From Massospora cicadina (lineage: Eukaryota > Entomophthoromycota > Entomophthoromycetes > Entomophthorales > Entomophthoraceae): DNA of 64,000 nucleotides. A program made the position numbers and the translations under genes. Where the stretch lies: assembly GCA_022478985.1 (NCBI GenBank), contig JAKSZP010007897.1, forward strand, positions 302,710-366,709, read 5' to 3'. The stretch's first letter is position 1, and each line of letters opens with the position of its first letter. This document shows positions 24,853 to 36,128 of the stretch, in pieces. The notes beneath the pieces are model-generated. The model worked only from the letters and a program-made list of their open reading frames with translations. It was not told where the DNA came from and made no database searches.

Positions 24853-26030
24853 GTGTTGGGATTCTAATTAAGAAAGATTCCTCCCATAGTTTCTAAAATT
24901 AGGGATTTTATAATTGGCATGATGGCCATTTGCTTACCTGTTTTCAATGATATATTTAAGATTAAGTTGCCAACTTGTGCTCCCTAATTGGTTGGGGTGA
25001 TATTTCTCAAGAAATCCACCAGATCTGGAAGTATCAGGGGAAATCTCTTATAGCAATTAGTAATTCAATTATTAGTGACTGAAGCTGAGAATTAACTAAT
25101 ATAGTTTATATAAATCATTTATTAGGATTTACTGGCGACTTATATCAAGAATAAATGACATTATTCTATCATTAATTTATTGAGGGTTTCCCACCAGATT
25201 GCCATTTGATGCCAAAGTGTTTATAATTACTGGCACTGATGCCAATGATAATCAGATCAAGGGTTGAATAGTGACTGATGCCAAGGATAATCATATTGCT
25301 GGCTTTGAATGCTGAGAGTTCCAATAGAAGGCCATTAAATTGACTATGATTTAGAATTACCAGAAATTTAGGCTGAGGGTATTCCTTTTGGATTAAGTTA
25401 TTTCTTATTTAGGATTAGCTAGCAATTATTTCCGAAGATGAATCATATTTTTATCTGGTATTCAATTATGAAGAAATAAATGGAACGGTTGCTAGCATAG
25501 TTGCTGATAATAGGTTAGGTTGCCAGAAATAAGTACCAATTATTGTTGATAGGTGGGCAGCAGATTTCCAAGAAATGTTAAATATACTTAGTTTAAATTC
25601 TCTCTAAGTAAAGATCTTCTCTTTTGCCACATTCACTAGAAATTAAAGTGGATGTAGGTATCTTAGCTTATGGGGTAGAACTGATGACCCCTAAGTTTAG
25701 GTGCTGGATTAGTGTACCTAGGGACTTGTTGGTGCTACCAACTCTAGTACCTAGAGCTGCAAGGAATCCCCATGAGGACTTACTCAATTGGTTGACACAT
25801 GGGACTGATAGGGATTAACCTCAAGGGGAATGGTAGCACAGAAGCTGGCTTTCTGGGAAGAGAAAATAGTTTGCAGTGTGGCTTCCATGGGGGGTTAATC
25901 AGCCCAAGGTGAAGTTTTTAGTCTTCTAGGTTGAGGAGTTTCACTGCAGACTTGTAGTAAAAGGTGGCTGATGAAGGAAAAACAGCAAGGGTCAACAGTC
26001 ATTTTACTGTTGGACTGGCACACTAGTGGA
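24853..26030. repeat. Direct repeat K, copy 2
   Basis: About 1.18 kb, starting tgttgggattctaattaag. It aligns with both halves of copy 1. Similarity ends around cacactagtgga, about ten bases before the LTR of D. Confidence 0.65.
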
Positions 26031-26040
26031 ATCTCTAATA

Positions 26041-26644
26041 TAGCCATTGAGATTTTGATAAGACTGGATAATAAGCTCCAAATAGCTGCGGCGGATTGGA
26101 TAATGTTGATCAAAACTGAGTAATAGCATAACAGTAGTGATATTGCCTCGAAATAAGGCGATAAGGCGATCCCAAGCTCAGGATATATATTAATTAGGTC
26201 ACCTTCAAATAAGAAACAAGGCGATGCCAAATAGTGACAAGTATTTAGTAGATCACCTCAAACTAAGGCAATAGCAAATTTAAGAATAACAGACTCTGCC
26301 AGAGGCTCTCAGTTACGAGGATGAACCAAAGAGGATACACCGGAAAAGAATAGCCTAAGCAAAAGGGTCAGAATTGACTAAAGTCATGGATATGTAAGTA
26401 TGAAGAGAAGACTAGAGAGGAAGGTTTTTTATTAAAGAAGAAGTGGGAATTACAAGCTTACAGAATCTGCTAATATATTAAATAAAATAAAGTGGTGTTG
26501 TCAAAGCTAGTGCTTTATATTATAATAATTTATTAAGTTCCTTTCATGGACCAACAATCTTCATATTATTCATCCATTGCTCAGTAGGCTCAACCCTGTG
26601 CAATTTTTACAGCAAATATTAACCCTATCGCCAATTTAATAACA
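26041..26644 (+). repeat. 5' LTR of element D
   Basis: Aligns with the E LTRs: gactggataataag here matches gactggatgataat there, and the end ccaatttaataaca matches ccaatttcacaaca. It carries decayed versions of the paired gcct...aggcgat blocks (26140-26290). The PBS follows at 26645. The first bases are altered from TG, so the start is set by alignment. Confidence 0.75.
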
Positions 26645-26664
26645 GTGGTGCCCAAAACAGGGCC
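26645..26664 (+). promoter_or_regulatory. Primer-binding site of element D
   Basis: gtggtgcccaaaacagggcc, a diverged form of the PBS of E and J (gtggtgctcactacaggggg). Confidence 0.6.
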
Positions 26665-26759
26665 CATTGATCAACCACAAAAAATAATAAAAATAAAAAC
26701 TCTCCATTTTCCAGCAATGTTGCATCAGGCCTAATTGATGGGAAATCCTCTAGCACACC

Positions 26760-26953
26760 ATGCCAGCTGAATATGCAGAAATTATACTTGCTTTGGACGC
26801 GGTGTACAAAAAACAGGATGAGCTCCTTTAGGAGTTAACAACGTATTGAACCAGCTCAACAACACATTTAGTCAAATATGAATCCTTGGACAACAAAACA
26901 GGCAATTTGTTAATTGTCTAGAAGACACTACTAAATGACTAAATTTCATTTTG
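26760..26953 (+). pseudogene. gag N-terminus of element D, cut by element G
   Basis: Starts ATGCCAGCTGAATATGC, giving MPAEYAEIILALDAVYKKQD. This matches E (YEELNLALDTVLKRQDELL) and J (LDAVLMQQEELLQE), so it is the helical Gag N-terminus of this family. ESLDNKTGNLLIV further on matches EYLDNRTGNLLIA of J. The coding sequence stops at the G LTR and continues at 51789. Confidence 0.7.
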
Positions 26954-27697
26954 TGCAGGAATCCATCTTTTTTGTTGCTTTATGGTGCTTAGATGGTGCT
27001 GGATTCCAGAATAATTTTATTAATAAAAAAGGTTAGAAACACTAATAAATAAAAAGTTGGTTTTTATAATTTTATTAGTGTTGCCGCGCAGGGGAAAAAA
27101 CGAACCATCTCAATATCTGACCAGTCAGTATTTAATTTGTATTGATGATTGAAGAAAATTTAATGATAGTCAGAACAGGTTGTTACCATCTGAATAAGGA
27201 ATATAGTAAATCTGACTATGAAGCTCGTAAAACTCATGGCATTTGGCTAAACAACCAATGGGGAATTAATATTTGGCCAAGAGTATATGTGGGGTAACGA
27301 TTTTATGAATTTCAGCCAATCCCCATTTGATAAATTTATTGCACCTTGGGGGACCCCCGCCAAGCCTATAAAAGGGGGTGGTCCCTGCATAGGTGCTTGA
27401 ATGGAACTGGTTGTGGATGGGGTGTACCATCCTATGGACGCCCCAGGGTCCACCTCATGGTCAGAGTAATACAACTGTTCAATCTCATGTTTTTGCCATG
27501 AAGGATTCGAAATTGTGTTACTCCAATTTACAGGGTTCCACCAAGAATTGGCCTGGTTCTTTTGGCCAATATCAGCGTTAGTATTATTTATTTATTTGAG
27601 TATCATTGCAAACTTGCAAATGACTGACATTTCCCCTTTTATGCTGATTTCAACCCAAACATTCCTCTTTTGCAGCTGGGAGGGCAAATGTCTGACA
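26954..27697 (-). repeat. 3' LTR of element G
   Basis: Aligns with 51048-51788. It ends tctgaca beside the polypurine tract. Antisense TATAAAAGGGGG near 27367 is flanked by GGGGACC and GGTCCCT. Confidence 0.88.
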
Positions 27698-27708
27698 TCA
27701 CCCCCCTC
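27698..27708 (-). promoter_or_regulatory. Polypurine tract of element G
   Basis: The element strand reads gaggggggtga directly before the 3' LTR. Confidence 0.8.
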
Positions 27709-27719
27709 AAGAATGTTGG

Positions 27720-28671
27720 GGGGAGAATAGGGCCATAAGAATCGGCCATGCACTCAATTGATGGTATATCTGCAGCCAAGGATTTTTATGAAGTACTCAA
27801 TGCCTCTTTTGTAGGTGATGGTGAAAGGACCCTCCCAAGTTAATCCTAGCTTACCGCTTCTAGGAGTGATGCAGTTATGGCAGCATAATACCATTTCAGA
27901 CACTTGGAATGTAGGTAGGGGGTTTGGAACTCTCTGGCAGCCTGCCCTTCTTTAGTCAACGTTTTTTCTAAATTAATTATAGCCTCCGATTTAAGTTGAA
28001 TCATCGCTGAGCCAATATTCTCATGGCTTTCTTAGGTTCCTCAACTCTAGAGAAGAATACATCTTTAGCTAAGAGGGCAGATATTACGGGTTTCCACACA
28101 TACAAGACTTGAAATGGGGACAATTTCGAAATTTAGTGATAACTAATATGGTAGGCCATAGGAGCACTGGGTAAGAATTGAACCAGTGAAGTGGATCAGA
28201 AGAGGCCATTCTTTCATAGAATGGAAACTAAGGTTTCATTTGCTCTCACCACTGTCCCATTTGTAGATGGATTATACAGAGCCAAGAAAAGTTGTTGGGC
28301 TTCCATAGACGCAGCCAAGATTTTGACTACTCTGGAGGTGAAGTTAATACCATTATCACAGAGTAGTACTAGGGTTAGCTTGACGAGAAAAAAGTTTTGA
28401 TGTAAGAACGTGGCTGTGGCCTTGGCCATTTGGGCAGGGAGAGCCACGACTTCAACCCACTTAGTAAAGTGGTCATCGTCTACTAAAATAAATTAGTTTC
28501 CCACCAGTAGTTTGTGGGAGGGGCTCAACTACGTCTAAGCTGATGGAGTGGAACAATTGTTGAGGGGTAGTTGGTTAATATTGGTATCTAGTTTTAAAAT
28601 TGGATTGAATCTTAAACGTGAGGCAAGCATTCAAGACTTTAACAATGTTTTCCATAATCCTGTAAGGAGAA
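27720..28671 (-). pseudogene. Integrase core and C-terminus of element G
   Basis: The minus strand at 28214-28447 reads LTLVLLCDNGINFTSRVVKI, the second catalytic Asp region. FLALYNPSTNGTVVRANETL follows, with Val where the catalytic Glu is expected. Near 28600-28665, RIMENIVKVLNACLTFKIQ belongs to the N-terminal zinc region, where a Cys of the usual pair is lost. The frame is cut at 28671 by H and continues at 34615. Confidence 0.8.
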
Positions 28672-29511
28672 TGTCTATAACGCTCCTGTTCCCAGCGTGG
28701 TAGTGCTTGGTGCACAGGGCCAACGCCAGGGAACTACTCATTAATACAAAAGGTACTAGAGCCCAGCAGAGGGTGCTGAAGCAACAATAACTTTAGAAGA
28801 GGAGTGCGATCTTTATAGTAAATACCCAACCAAAAGCGACGCGGTGCATAAGGGGAGAAGGGGTAAACTCCCCAGGTTGTAGGGAACCTAGGAGAACCAA
28901 CGGTGCATTAGGTGTTAACCTAATCATAATTAAAATGGAATGGCTAACATAGCATGAGACCTCCTTGAGGAGGTCCGCACACAGGATCATCCAAGATAAC
29001 TTTAAAAAATGGGAAAATGGGAAATTTTATTGAGAAAAGTTGACCAACAAGGAATATTGGTCACGAAAATCAAATTTGAACATCAGCAGAGTAATTTGGG
29101 GTCTGCCAAAGCAGTCCTAAGCACTGATTCACCAAATAGGAAAACATTCCCATTTAATTTAGTAGAATACACAGAAACTTACTTTACTTGAGTAATTGAT
29201 TGAATTTGTACCCTACCCAAATGTGTAATTTTATAAATGTAACGGGTTTTAAACCACCATTCCTCAATTAGCAGAATTTAACTGTCCTCATTAATTGAAT
29301 AATAATTCCGTTTTTAACGCCTGGGCCAATTCAAGGGGCTGGGCGTTATGCACCTCACTAGTACCAACCTGGGAATATTTGGCTTGTACCTAGAGTTGGT
29401 CTAATGTGTGCTTGAGGTCAAGAAGGGCCTGAAGTTTCACCTTCAGGGCCTTCTGCCACCCAGCCTTATCCTTGGGGCTGTGCCCACTATCATGTCATTT
29501 TAACCATTACA
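28672..29511 (-). repeat. 3' LTR of element H
   Basis: Plus-strand start tgtctataacgctcct and end accattaca. It aligns along its length with 33778-34614. The open frame seen in the other LTR is interrupted here by stops and indels. Confidence 0.88.
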
Positions 29512-29526
29512 TTACCCTCTCCTCCC
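29512..29526 (-). promoter_or_regulatory. Polypurine tract of element H
   Basis: The element strand reads gggaggagagggtaa directly before the 3' LTR. Confidence 0.8.
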
Positions 29527-29589
29527 AATGGGGCTCAACCCCCTCCAGGGCTTGCGCCAGGGAAAAGTTATTGTCGGATGGGGCCAACT

Positions 29590-29814
29590 TCATTGCAGCA
29601 ACAGTTGGTTTGGTTGAGATCCAGCGGCCTGGGGGAAACGCTTATTGAAAGCTTCAATCATGTCTAGGTCTTGGGCATGCACACAGTCACGCGCAGGTAC
29701 CCAACTGTTCTCTGCAGCGTCAAAGCCCTTCCAGGATACCAGGTACTCAAGTCTTTTTTTAACATGGCGGGAGGCTACTATTTCCTCCACTTCCCACTCT
29801 GGGGCCCCATCCAT
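29590..29814 (-). pseudogene. Chromodomain at the C-terminus of the H integrase
   Basis: A 74-residue frame contains EWEVEEIVASRHVKKRLEYL, VSWKGFDAAENSWVPARD and IEAFNKRFP. These are the beta strands, the W-K-G-aromatic core, the E-x-S/T-W-x-P motif and the C-terminal helix of a chromodomain. The aromatic-cage positions appear kept (W in EWEVEE, W in VSWKGF). In chromoviruses this domain directs integration to marked chromatin, often H3K9-methylated. It is intact as far as visible; the upstream integrase is broken. Confidence 0.9.
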
Positions 29815-29856
29815 GAGATAGGCCTCAGGAGTCTCTGGTGGGGGTTTTAAACAACA

Positions 29857-30960
29857 TCAATTTGCTCTCATGAAAGACAGAGAAGATCCAAAATGAAGAG
29901 GGAAGATCCAACTGGTATGAGGCATGGCCGACTTTTCTAACAACGCGGTAAGGGCCAATCCTCTTTGGTTCCAGCTTTTTGCGTGGCTGCTTGATAGGAA
30001 TGTTACAGCACCAAGCATCACGAGATCCCCTTCCTTGTATGCGGGACCCGCTAGGCGCTTCCCATCAGCGTTCTCCTTATACACTTGCATTGCCGCCTTC
30101 AAGCTTGTGGAAACTCCCTGGTGAACCTTCTTGATAGTCTTGGCAGAGTCCACCACCGCTTCAACTTTTGGATCCACAGCTGGGCTCCATGTTAAAGGCA
30201 GGGTTGAACCCATAGTTGGCGAAAAAAGGGGAACAACTGATAGAAGAATGCAAAGTGTTATTGTAGCTAAATTGGGCCATAGGAAGGTGAGAAACCCAAT
30301 CTGAATGATCCGCGGCGGTGAAACACCGCAGAAACTGTTCTAAGAACTCGTTCACTAGTTCAGTCTGCCCATCTGATTAGGAGTGATAGGCAGTTGAACG
30401 GCAGGGGCGAGTTTGAAGAGTCTTACACAACTCTTTCCAAAAGAAAGGTAAACTGGGGTCCCCGGTCACTGATAATTTCTTAAGGACCCCATGGAGCGCA
30501 AACACATGAGTGACGAAGAACCTAGCCATCTCAGCCGTGGTTATTGTCATTCTGAAAGGAATAAAGTGGGCAAACTACGTAAAAAAGGTCCACCACCACC
30601 ATGATGGTATCATAGTCATCAGAGGCAGGTAACTCCACAATGAAATCCACCGATAGAGATGTCCAGGGCCCTTCAGCCTTTTATACTGGTACCAACAACC
30701 CAACTAAAGGTTGACGATTTGGTTTCATTTGATTGCAGATTAAGCACTCTTTACAATACCGTCCCACTTGATCAGGCAAGCGCTTCTAATTGTAGGTGCG
30801 TCGTATCATCTTCAAGGTCTTTGCTTTCTCAGGATGACTAATGGTGATTCCATCATGATGGTCCCAGATGATTTCCAGGCGCAGTAGTCCAGCAGAAACT
30901 CATAGGCGCCACTGAACCACACCATCTCATCCTTCACGTGATAATCCCTGGATAAGTCCC
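29857..30960 (-). pseudogene. Integrase remnant of element H
   Basis: The N-terminal zinc domain is visible near 30850-30740 (ISHPEKAKTLKMIRR, then YCKECLICNQMKPN with the C-X2-C pair). The first catalytic Asp lies in LSVDFIVELPASDDYD and the second in EIISDRGPQF (near 30470). The catalytic Glu is expected in the TELVNEFLEQF block (about 30340-30365). 30161-30355 (LPMAQFSYNNTLHSSISCSP) and 29857-30213 cover the end of the core and the GPY-type C-terminus. TAG stops and frameshifts split it. Confidence 0.85.
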
Positions 30961-32664
30961 CCCCCAATATAGAGTGCTCTTAGCAAGTACCATAGTATAT
31001 TTGGCTGACAGCGGCTGAGAAAGTACTACCCTTCTGTACATACTGTATTCCTCCGCATTCTCCAGAGGTGCCAGCGCTGGCGTGTTGGCCGTGGGAGCGG
31101 GAATTTGAGATGAAATCTTACCAGGCGGAATCATCAACTGGGTGTTATAAACCTCTACCTCCTTTGGATCAGGAGCTAAAGCAGGGTTGCGACTCAAAGC
31201 ATCCGCTAAACCATTCTCCTTGCCCTTTGTGAGCTCATAAGAAAATGCAAATTGGGAAAGGGTCTCATGCCAACGGGTCTTCTGTGGGGTTAGGAAATGA
31301 GGGGCGCGGTAGTACAGCAAGGCACAGTGATCTGTACTTAAATGGAAAGGTTGGGAGGAGCCATGCAAGCAATGACATCAATAAGTCAGCGCCTCCACCA
31401 CTGCTAGTAGTTCTTTGTCATAAACGGCGTAATTTAACTCAGAAAGAGACATTTTTCCTAGAAAAATATTCTACTGGATGCTCAATCCCATCTTCACCTA
31501 CTTGTAACAAGGCAGCCGCTATGGCGAAATTTGAAACATAAGTAGACATAATGAACTCTTTATTGGGGTTGACATGGCGAAGGACCGACGTGGCAACAGG
31601 GTGCACTTCACTGCTTGGAAAGCATCCTCCAAAACGGGGTACCACTGAAGCACCTTTGCATCGCTAGCCTTATATAAGGGTGCTGTCACATTGGAAAGAT
31701 TGGGCATGAACTTCTTGAGGAACATACACGTCCCCAAAAAGCCCCTCAATTCCTTGACTGAAGTGGTGTTGTGCCACTCACGAATAGCCTTCTCCTTGTC
31801 TGGAGTTATCATGTGTCCTTGGTCAAAAACGACGTTGCCCAGAAAAGTGACCTAAGACTTGAAGAATTCACACTTGCTGATCTTTGGCGTAAGGCGGGAT
31901 GCCCTTAACCTCTCCACCACTTGCCAAAGATGTACCACATGGATCTCATGATCAGGGGAAACACCAGGATATCGTCCATGTAGGCAACCGCGCATACCCC
32001 TAAAAATTCCCCAACGCTGCATCAATGCGGCGTTGAAAGATAGCAGGGGAATTCTTAAGCCCAAAGGGCATGACCCAAAACTGGAAAATCCCTAATATGG
32101 TACGGAATGCGGTTAACAACTCTTGTTCCTTTTTAATCCTAATCTGATTGAACGCATTGAGGCAATCCAGCTTGGAAAAGACCTTAGTCTTCTCCACATA
32201 GCGCAAAATCTGAAAATTCAAAGGGATGGGATGTAGATCTGGTACTGTGACATTGTTGAGGTCCCATAGTCTACGCTTGAACATAGAATACCATCAGCCT
32301 TCTGAAAAAAGAGAGGTGGAGAGCATACAGGGGGGGTACGCTGAGAAATTGCGCCTTTGGCTAACTGCTCCTTCACCCACACACCTAACGCCTCTTCCTC
32401 CCAGACAGTCAATGGGTAAATGGGAGAAGATATACGCACCAGGTCCACAGTGAGCTTGAACTCATAATCAAACTCAGAGTGATCAGGTAATGCGTTTGCT
32501 GATGATGCATCAAATGAAGATTCCAAACCCTCCAAACAAGAAGGTAGAGAAATCTCCTCGGTGGGCTTCAGTATAAGGGCAAGGCTAAGGGTGTGAAGGT
32601 GGGGCCAGTGGGACAATTTTCCCTGAACGTTAGCCTCAGACAAAGGAACAACTAGTGCGACCAT
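30934..32664 (-). pseudogene. Reverse transcriptase and RNase H remnant of element H
   Basis: Minus-strand RT blocks: 32000-32284 (VFSKLDCLNAFNQIRIKKEQ, FGLKNSPAIFQRRIDAALG); catalytic YMDD intact at 31971-31982; thumb at 31519-31812 (LRGFLGTCMFLKKFMPNLS). RNase H: 31439-31645 (STYVSNFAIAAALLQ, with Tyr where the catalytic Asp of TDAS is usual) and 30934-31368 (DHCALLYYRAPHFLTPQKTR, GKENGLADALSRNP). A missing base or stop separates the frames. The sequence clearly differs from the RT of the other elements here. Confidence 0.88.
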
Positions 32665-33157
32665 TCTTTAATGTAAAGGATAGGGTATTCTCTTTCAAGT
32701 TGGTTTTGACGTCAAACTTCCGCCACCACTCCACCCCCAAAATGATAGGGAACAAGAGGTTCTTGATAGATTGGAAGTTATCGGACAAGTGGTACTTGTC
32801 AACCTGATAGTCCACTGTCCCCATAATCTTCAGGGTGGGAATACCTTGGGACGCCCCTCCCATAACCATACCACCTGGAAAGTAACTCAGCTCAAGGTAG
32901 TCAGCTAGGCTTTGGTTCATTAAGCTTTCAAAGGCGCCAGTATCCACCAGAATGATGGTGCTGAATTTCCCTAAAGGGGAGGAAAGGGTAGCAATAAAGA
33001 AAAACCCTGAATGGTCTTTATTTATAGCAGAAAACGCCAGTAAATCACCACAAAACTCTTCATCTGGCATTAACATGTCACCCTGATATGCGTTTGAATC
33101 AAAGAATGGAGAGGGATATCTGGCCACTCTTACTACTGAGGCCACATATCCCATCAT
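32636..33157 (-). pseudogene. Retropepsin domain of element H
   Basis: A continuous 173-codon frame. FSTIILVDTGAFESLMNQSL carries the DTG triplet (32936-32944). LLFPIILGVEWWRKFDV near the end matches the retropepsin I-L-G motif followed by the conserved W-hydrophobic segment. It is the longest uninterrupted coding block in the window and could encode a folded protease domain, although the rest of the polyprotein is broken. Confidence 0.85.
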
Positions 33158-33159
33158 AT

Positions 33160-33777
33160 CTTCAGCATGGGCATAAACATTGTTGTATTGTAAGAGCAGC
33201 TCCTTTTCAACTTACTGAGTGCTGAAAATCATGAAAGAGTTCAAACGGGGATTTTCAGGGGTGATTTGATACATCAGAGTAGGTTTGATATCTGAGCCAT
33301 GAGAGAGCAAATATGGTTCAGAGGTATATACCAGGTTTCCATTATAAAACGCGTTTTTAGACATGAACAACCCTATTACCATAACAGCAACGGAATGCCT
33401 GACGTTATCCAAGGCCAACACCCCCAAGCCCATCTGCATCAATTCCGCTGGCATCGTCTGATCGCGCTGTTGAAGTAAAACCCATTTGTTTAAATTGAAT
33501 TTTGTAAATTTCAGCGGAAAGTCAGGGAATCATGACTTTCAGACCCAGAAGCATCCGTATCCACCAGGTACGAGCACAAGGGGTGGAAACTTTCCAGTTG
33601 GAGGCAGCCAAAATAATGTTGAAGTGCTCCAACCTTCAGAAAAAAAGGAAAAAGCGGTGTGGCTGACCATAGCCAAAGCCCACAGCTGGCGCTCACCGTT
33701 TACATTTTGGGAAAGTCCCACACGGAAAAAGTTTCTGCACATTAAATAAAGTGGGTGGTCAACTAATGTAAAGAGAG
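33160..33777 (-). pseudogene. Region upstream of the H protease: gag remnant, uncertain
   Basis: About 600 bp lie between the 5' LTR and the protease frame, too short for a normal Gag. Open frames at 33212-33454 and 33539-33742 show no clear capsid motif. RCCYGNRVVHV around 33370-33390 could be a decayed zinc knuckle. The gag of H is therefore deleted or unrecognisable. Confidence 0.4.
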
Positions 33778-34614
33778 TGTCTATAACGCTCCTGTTCCAA
33801 GCGTGGTATTACTTGGTGAACTGGGCCAACGCCAGGGAACTATTCATTAATACAAAAGGTACTAGAGCCCAGCAGAGGTTGCTGGAGTAATAAATAACTT
33901 AAGAAGAGGAGTGCAATCTTTATAGTAAATAAAAAACCAAAAGTGACGCAGTGCACAAGGGGAGAAGAGGTAAACACCCCAAGTTGGAGGGAACCTGGGC
34001 GAACCATGGTGCACTAGGGATAACTTAATCATATTTAAAATGGAATGGCTAATGTAGTGCGAGACCTCCTCAAAGAGGTCCGCACACAGGATCATCCAAG
34101 ATAACATTAAAAAATGGGAAAACGGGAAATTTTATTGAGAAAAGTCGACCAACAAGGAATGTTGGTCACGAAAATTAAATTTAAACATCAGAGGGGTAAT
34201 TTAGGCTTTGCCAAAGCGGTCCTAAGCACAGATCAACCAATAGGAAAACACTACCATCTGAGTTGGTAGAATACACCGGAACTGACTTCACTTGAGTAAT
34301 TGATTGAAGTTGTACCCTACCCAAATATGTAATTTCATAAATGGAATGGGTTTCAAACCCCCGTTCCTCATTCAACTGAATTGGACCATCCTCATTAATT
34401 GAATAACATGTCCATTTTAACACCTGAGCTGACGCAAGGGTCTGGGCTTTATGCACCTCACTAGTACCAACCTGGGAATATTTGGCTTGTACCCAGTTTT
34501 GGTCTAATGTGTGCTTGAGGTCAGGGAGGGCCTGAATTTTTGCCTTCTGCGCCTCCTGCCACCCAGCCTTAACCTTGGGGTTATTGAAAATAATTATGTC
34601 ATTTAACCATGACA
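33778..34614 (-). repeat. 5' LTR of element H
   Basis: Aligns with 28672-29511. It ends accatgaca against G sequence. A 151-codon open frame (34181-34636, minus) covers its first half. Confidence 0.88.
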
Positions 34615-34636
34615 AATCCCTTCCCAATAGTACCAA
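34181..34636 (-). CDS. Open frame inside the 5' LTR of H, unknown product
   Basis: A 151-codon frame begins just outside the LTR end (ATG in G sequence) and runs through the first half of the LTR. It is hydrophilic, with KAGWQEAQKAKIQALPDLKH, QVGTSEVHKAQTLASAQVLK and TYLGRVQLQSITQVKSVPVY. I recognise no domain. The 3' LTR copy keeps much of the same peptide (LQALLDLKHTLDQ, VQAKYSQVGTSEVH) but has a TAG and a frameshift. It may be a chance open frame, or a captured or gag-derived coding segment inside the LTR. It is not shown to be translated. Confidence 0.35.
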   Translation of the reverse strand: MVLLGRDLSWLNDIIIFNNPKVKAGWQEAQKAKIQALPDLKHTLDQNWVQAKYSQVGTSEVHKAQTLASAQVLKWTCYSINEDGPIQLNEERGFETHSIYEITYLGRVQLQSITQVKSVPVYSTNSDGSVFLLVDLCLGPLWQSLNYPSDV

Positions 34637-36128
34637 TCCTTAATCCACTCATAGGATTTCTTTGCTCCTCCATGAATTAGGGTTTATTGAGCTTCTAGGA
34701 TAGCAAGTACACGTTCCAAGGACTGAAGGTAAGACAGCCATTTTGCCCCACCTGCTTAAACAAACTTTCACTCTTCACTTTGGTGTTATGAGAGTGGTGG
34801 GCTAACATTTTCTTTACAGGCTCATCCTTATCCTCCCATTCATTGGGGGTCATTAAAAGATCATATAATCTTTCCGCCTCACTATTATCCAAGTGAAGGA
34901 TGGGAAACCTAGTTAACCCATCAACATACATGTGACTTGTTCCAGCCCGGTTTCAATCTTCATGTTATAAGGCTGGAGCTTTAGAGCCCAGCGATCTAAC
35001 TGGACAGTAGGATCTTTCATGTTCTGTAACCATTTTAGGGAACTTTGGTCAGTAATCACAGTGAAGGTGGTTCCATATAGGAAAGGGCGGTAGTGCTTTA
35101 CAGCTAACAGAACAGCAAGGCACTCCTTCTCTGTTGCACTGTAGTTGTGTTATGCCTTTGATAGTATCTTATTAGAACAGGATACAGTATGATATACACC
35201 GTTTTCATCCAATTGGGCTAATATGGCCCCAATGACATAGTCCAAAGCATCAGTAAAAGATAAAGAGTTTAGTATAATCTGGGTGCCATAGGATAGATCA
35301 TTGTTGTAGCAGTTGCTTTAGCATCTCAAAAGCGGCCTTCTGATCCGCACCCCACTGAAAAGGAGCGTTCTTGGTCAATAGGCGGACAAGAGGCTCGCTG
35401 AGCTGGGCAAACTTGGGGATGAATTGATGATAATACCCCGTCATCCCTAGGAATACTTGAATATCCCATAAATTTTTAGGGGGAGGCATTTTTGCAATCG
35501 CTTCAACCTTATATTATATAGGTTGGATTCCCTCTTGAGAAATGGATTGGCCAAGGAAATCCACTTTCCTTTGTAAAAAGGTATATTTTGAAGGTTTTAA
35601 CTTGATATTTGACTCACGTAGCAGTTGAAACACCTCCTTCAGTTGACCAAGATGTTTGTTAAAAGTTTTTGAAAATACAGTGAGCCATCGAGATAGTATA
35701 TGACGCAACTTAACTTTAAGTCATGCATAATATGGTCCATAGCACGCTGGAAAGTTGCAGGTGCATTGCACAACCCTTGAGGTAATTGAGTGGGTTGAAA
35801 GAGACCCTTACTGAAGATGAGAGCGCATTTCTCCTGGTCTTTGGGAGAAAGGTCCATTTGCCAATAGCCGCTAGCCAAGTCCATGGCGGAGAAGAAGTTA
35901 GAGCCAGAAAGTTGGGCCAGGGCATCATCAATGCGGGAGATTAGATAGCTATACTTCTTCTTGAGGTTATTTAGATTTCAATAGTCCATGACTATTTGAT
36001 GACCTCTGTTCTTCTTTTTAACTATCAAAAAGGGGGAAGACCAAGGACTTTTTGATGGAACTAGTAACCCCATATCTAGTAACTGCTGGAGCTCCGTCCT
36101 CATTTGCTGTTCCTCCACCTTTGATTTG
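34615..36128 (-). pseudogene. RT, RNase H and integrase N-terminus of element G
   Basis: 35639-35931 reads AMDLASGYWQMDLSPKDQEK-type RT (frame shifts between the two ORFs) and LFQPTQLPQGLCNAPATFQR. The YLDD region reads YYLDGS after a small deletion. 35514-35708 gives KVDFLGQSISQEGIQPI and 35298-35489 the thumb (FLGMTGYYHQFIPKFAQLSE). RNase H follows decayed at 34970-35290, and its end is VDGLTRFPILHLDNSEAE (34695-34931). The integrase starts with EWIKDWYYWEG just before H. The RT start (KSKVEEQQMRTELQQ) abuts the F LTR. Confidence 0.85.

Larger units (their letters stand above)
28672..34614 (-). mobile_element. Element H: chromovirus-type Ty3/gypsy element inserted in the G integrase
   Basis: LTRs of about 840 bp (28672-29511 and 33778-34614) enclose a 4.27-kb interior with minus-strand protease, RT, RNase H, integrase and a terminal chromodomain. 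The chromodomain after the integrase defines chromoviruses. The G integrase N-terminus lies on one side (EWIKDWYYWEG) and its continuation on the other. A full-length gag is not evident. No clean target duplication was seen. Retropepsin DTGA and RT YMDD survive, so it is less decayed than its host G. Confidence 0.88.

Noticed and set aside
25895..26230. Minus-strand 111-codon frame
   Set aside because: It spans the junction of repeat K and the D LTR; no motif. A chance frame.
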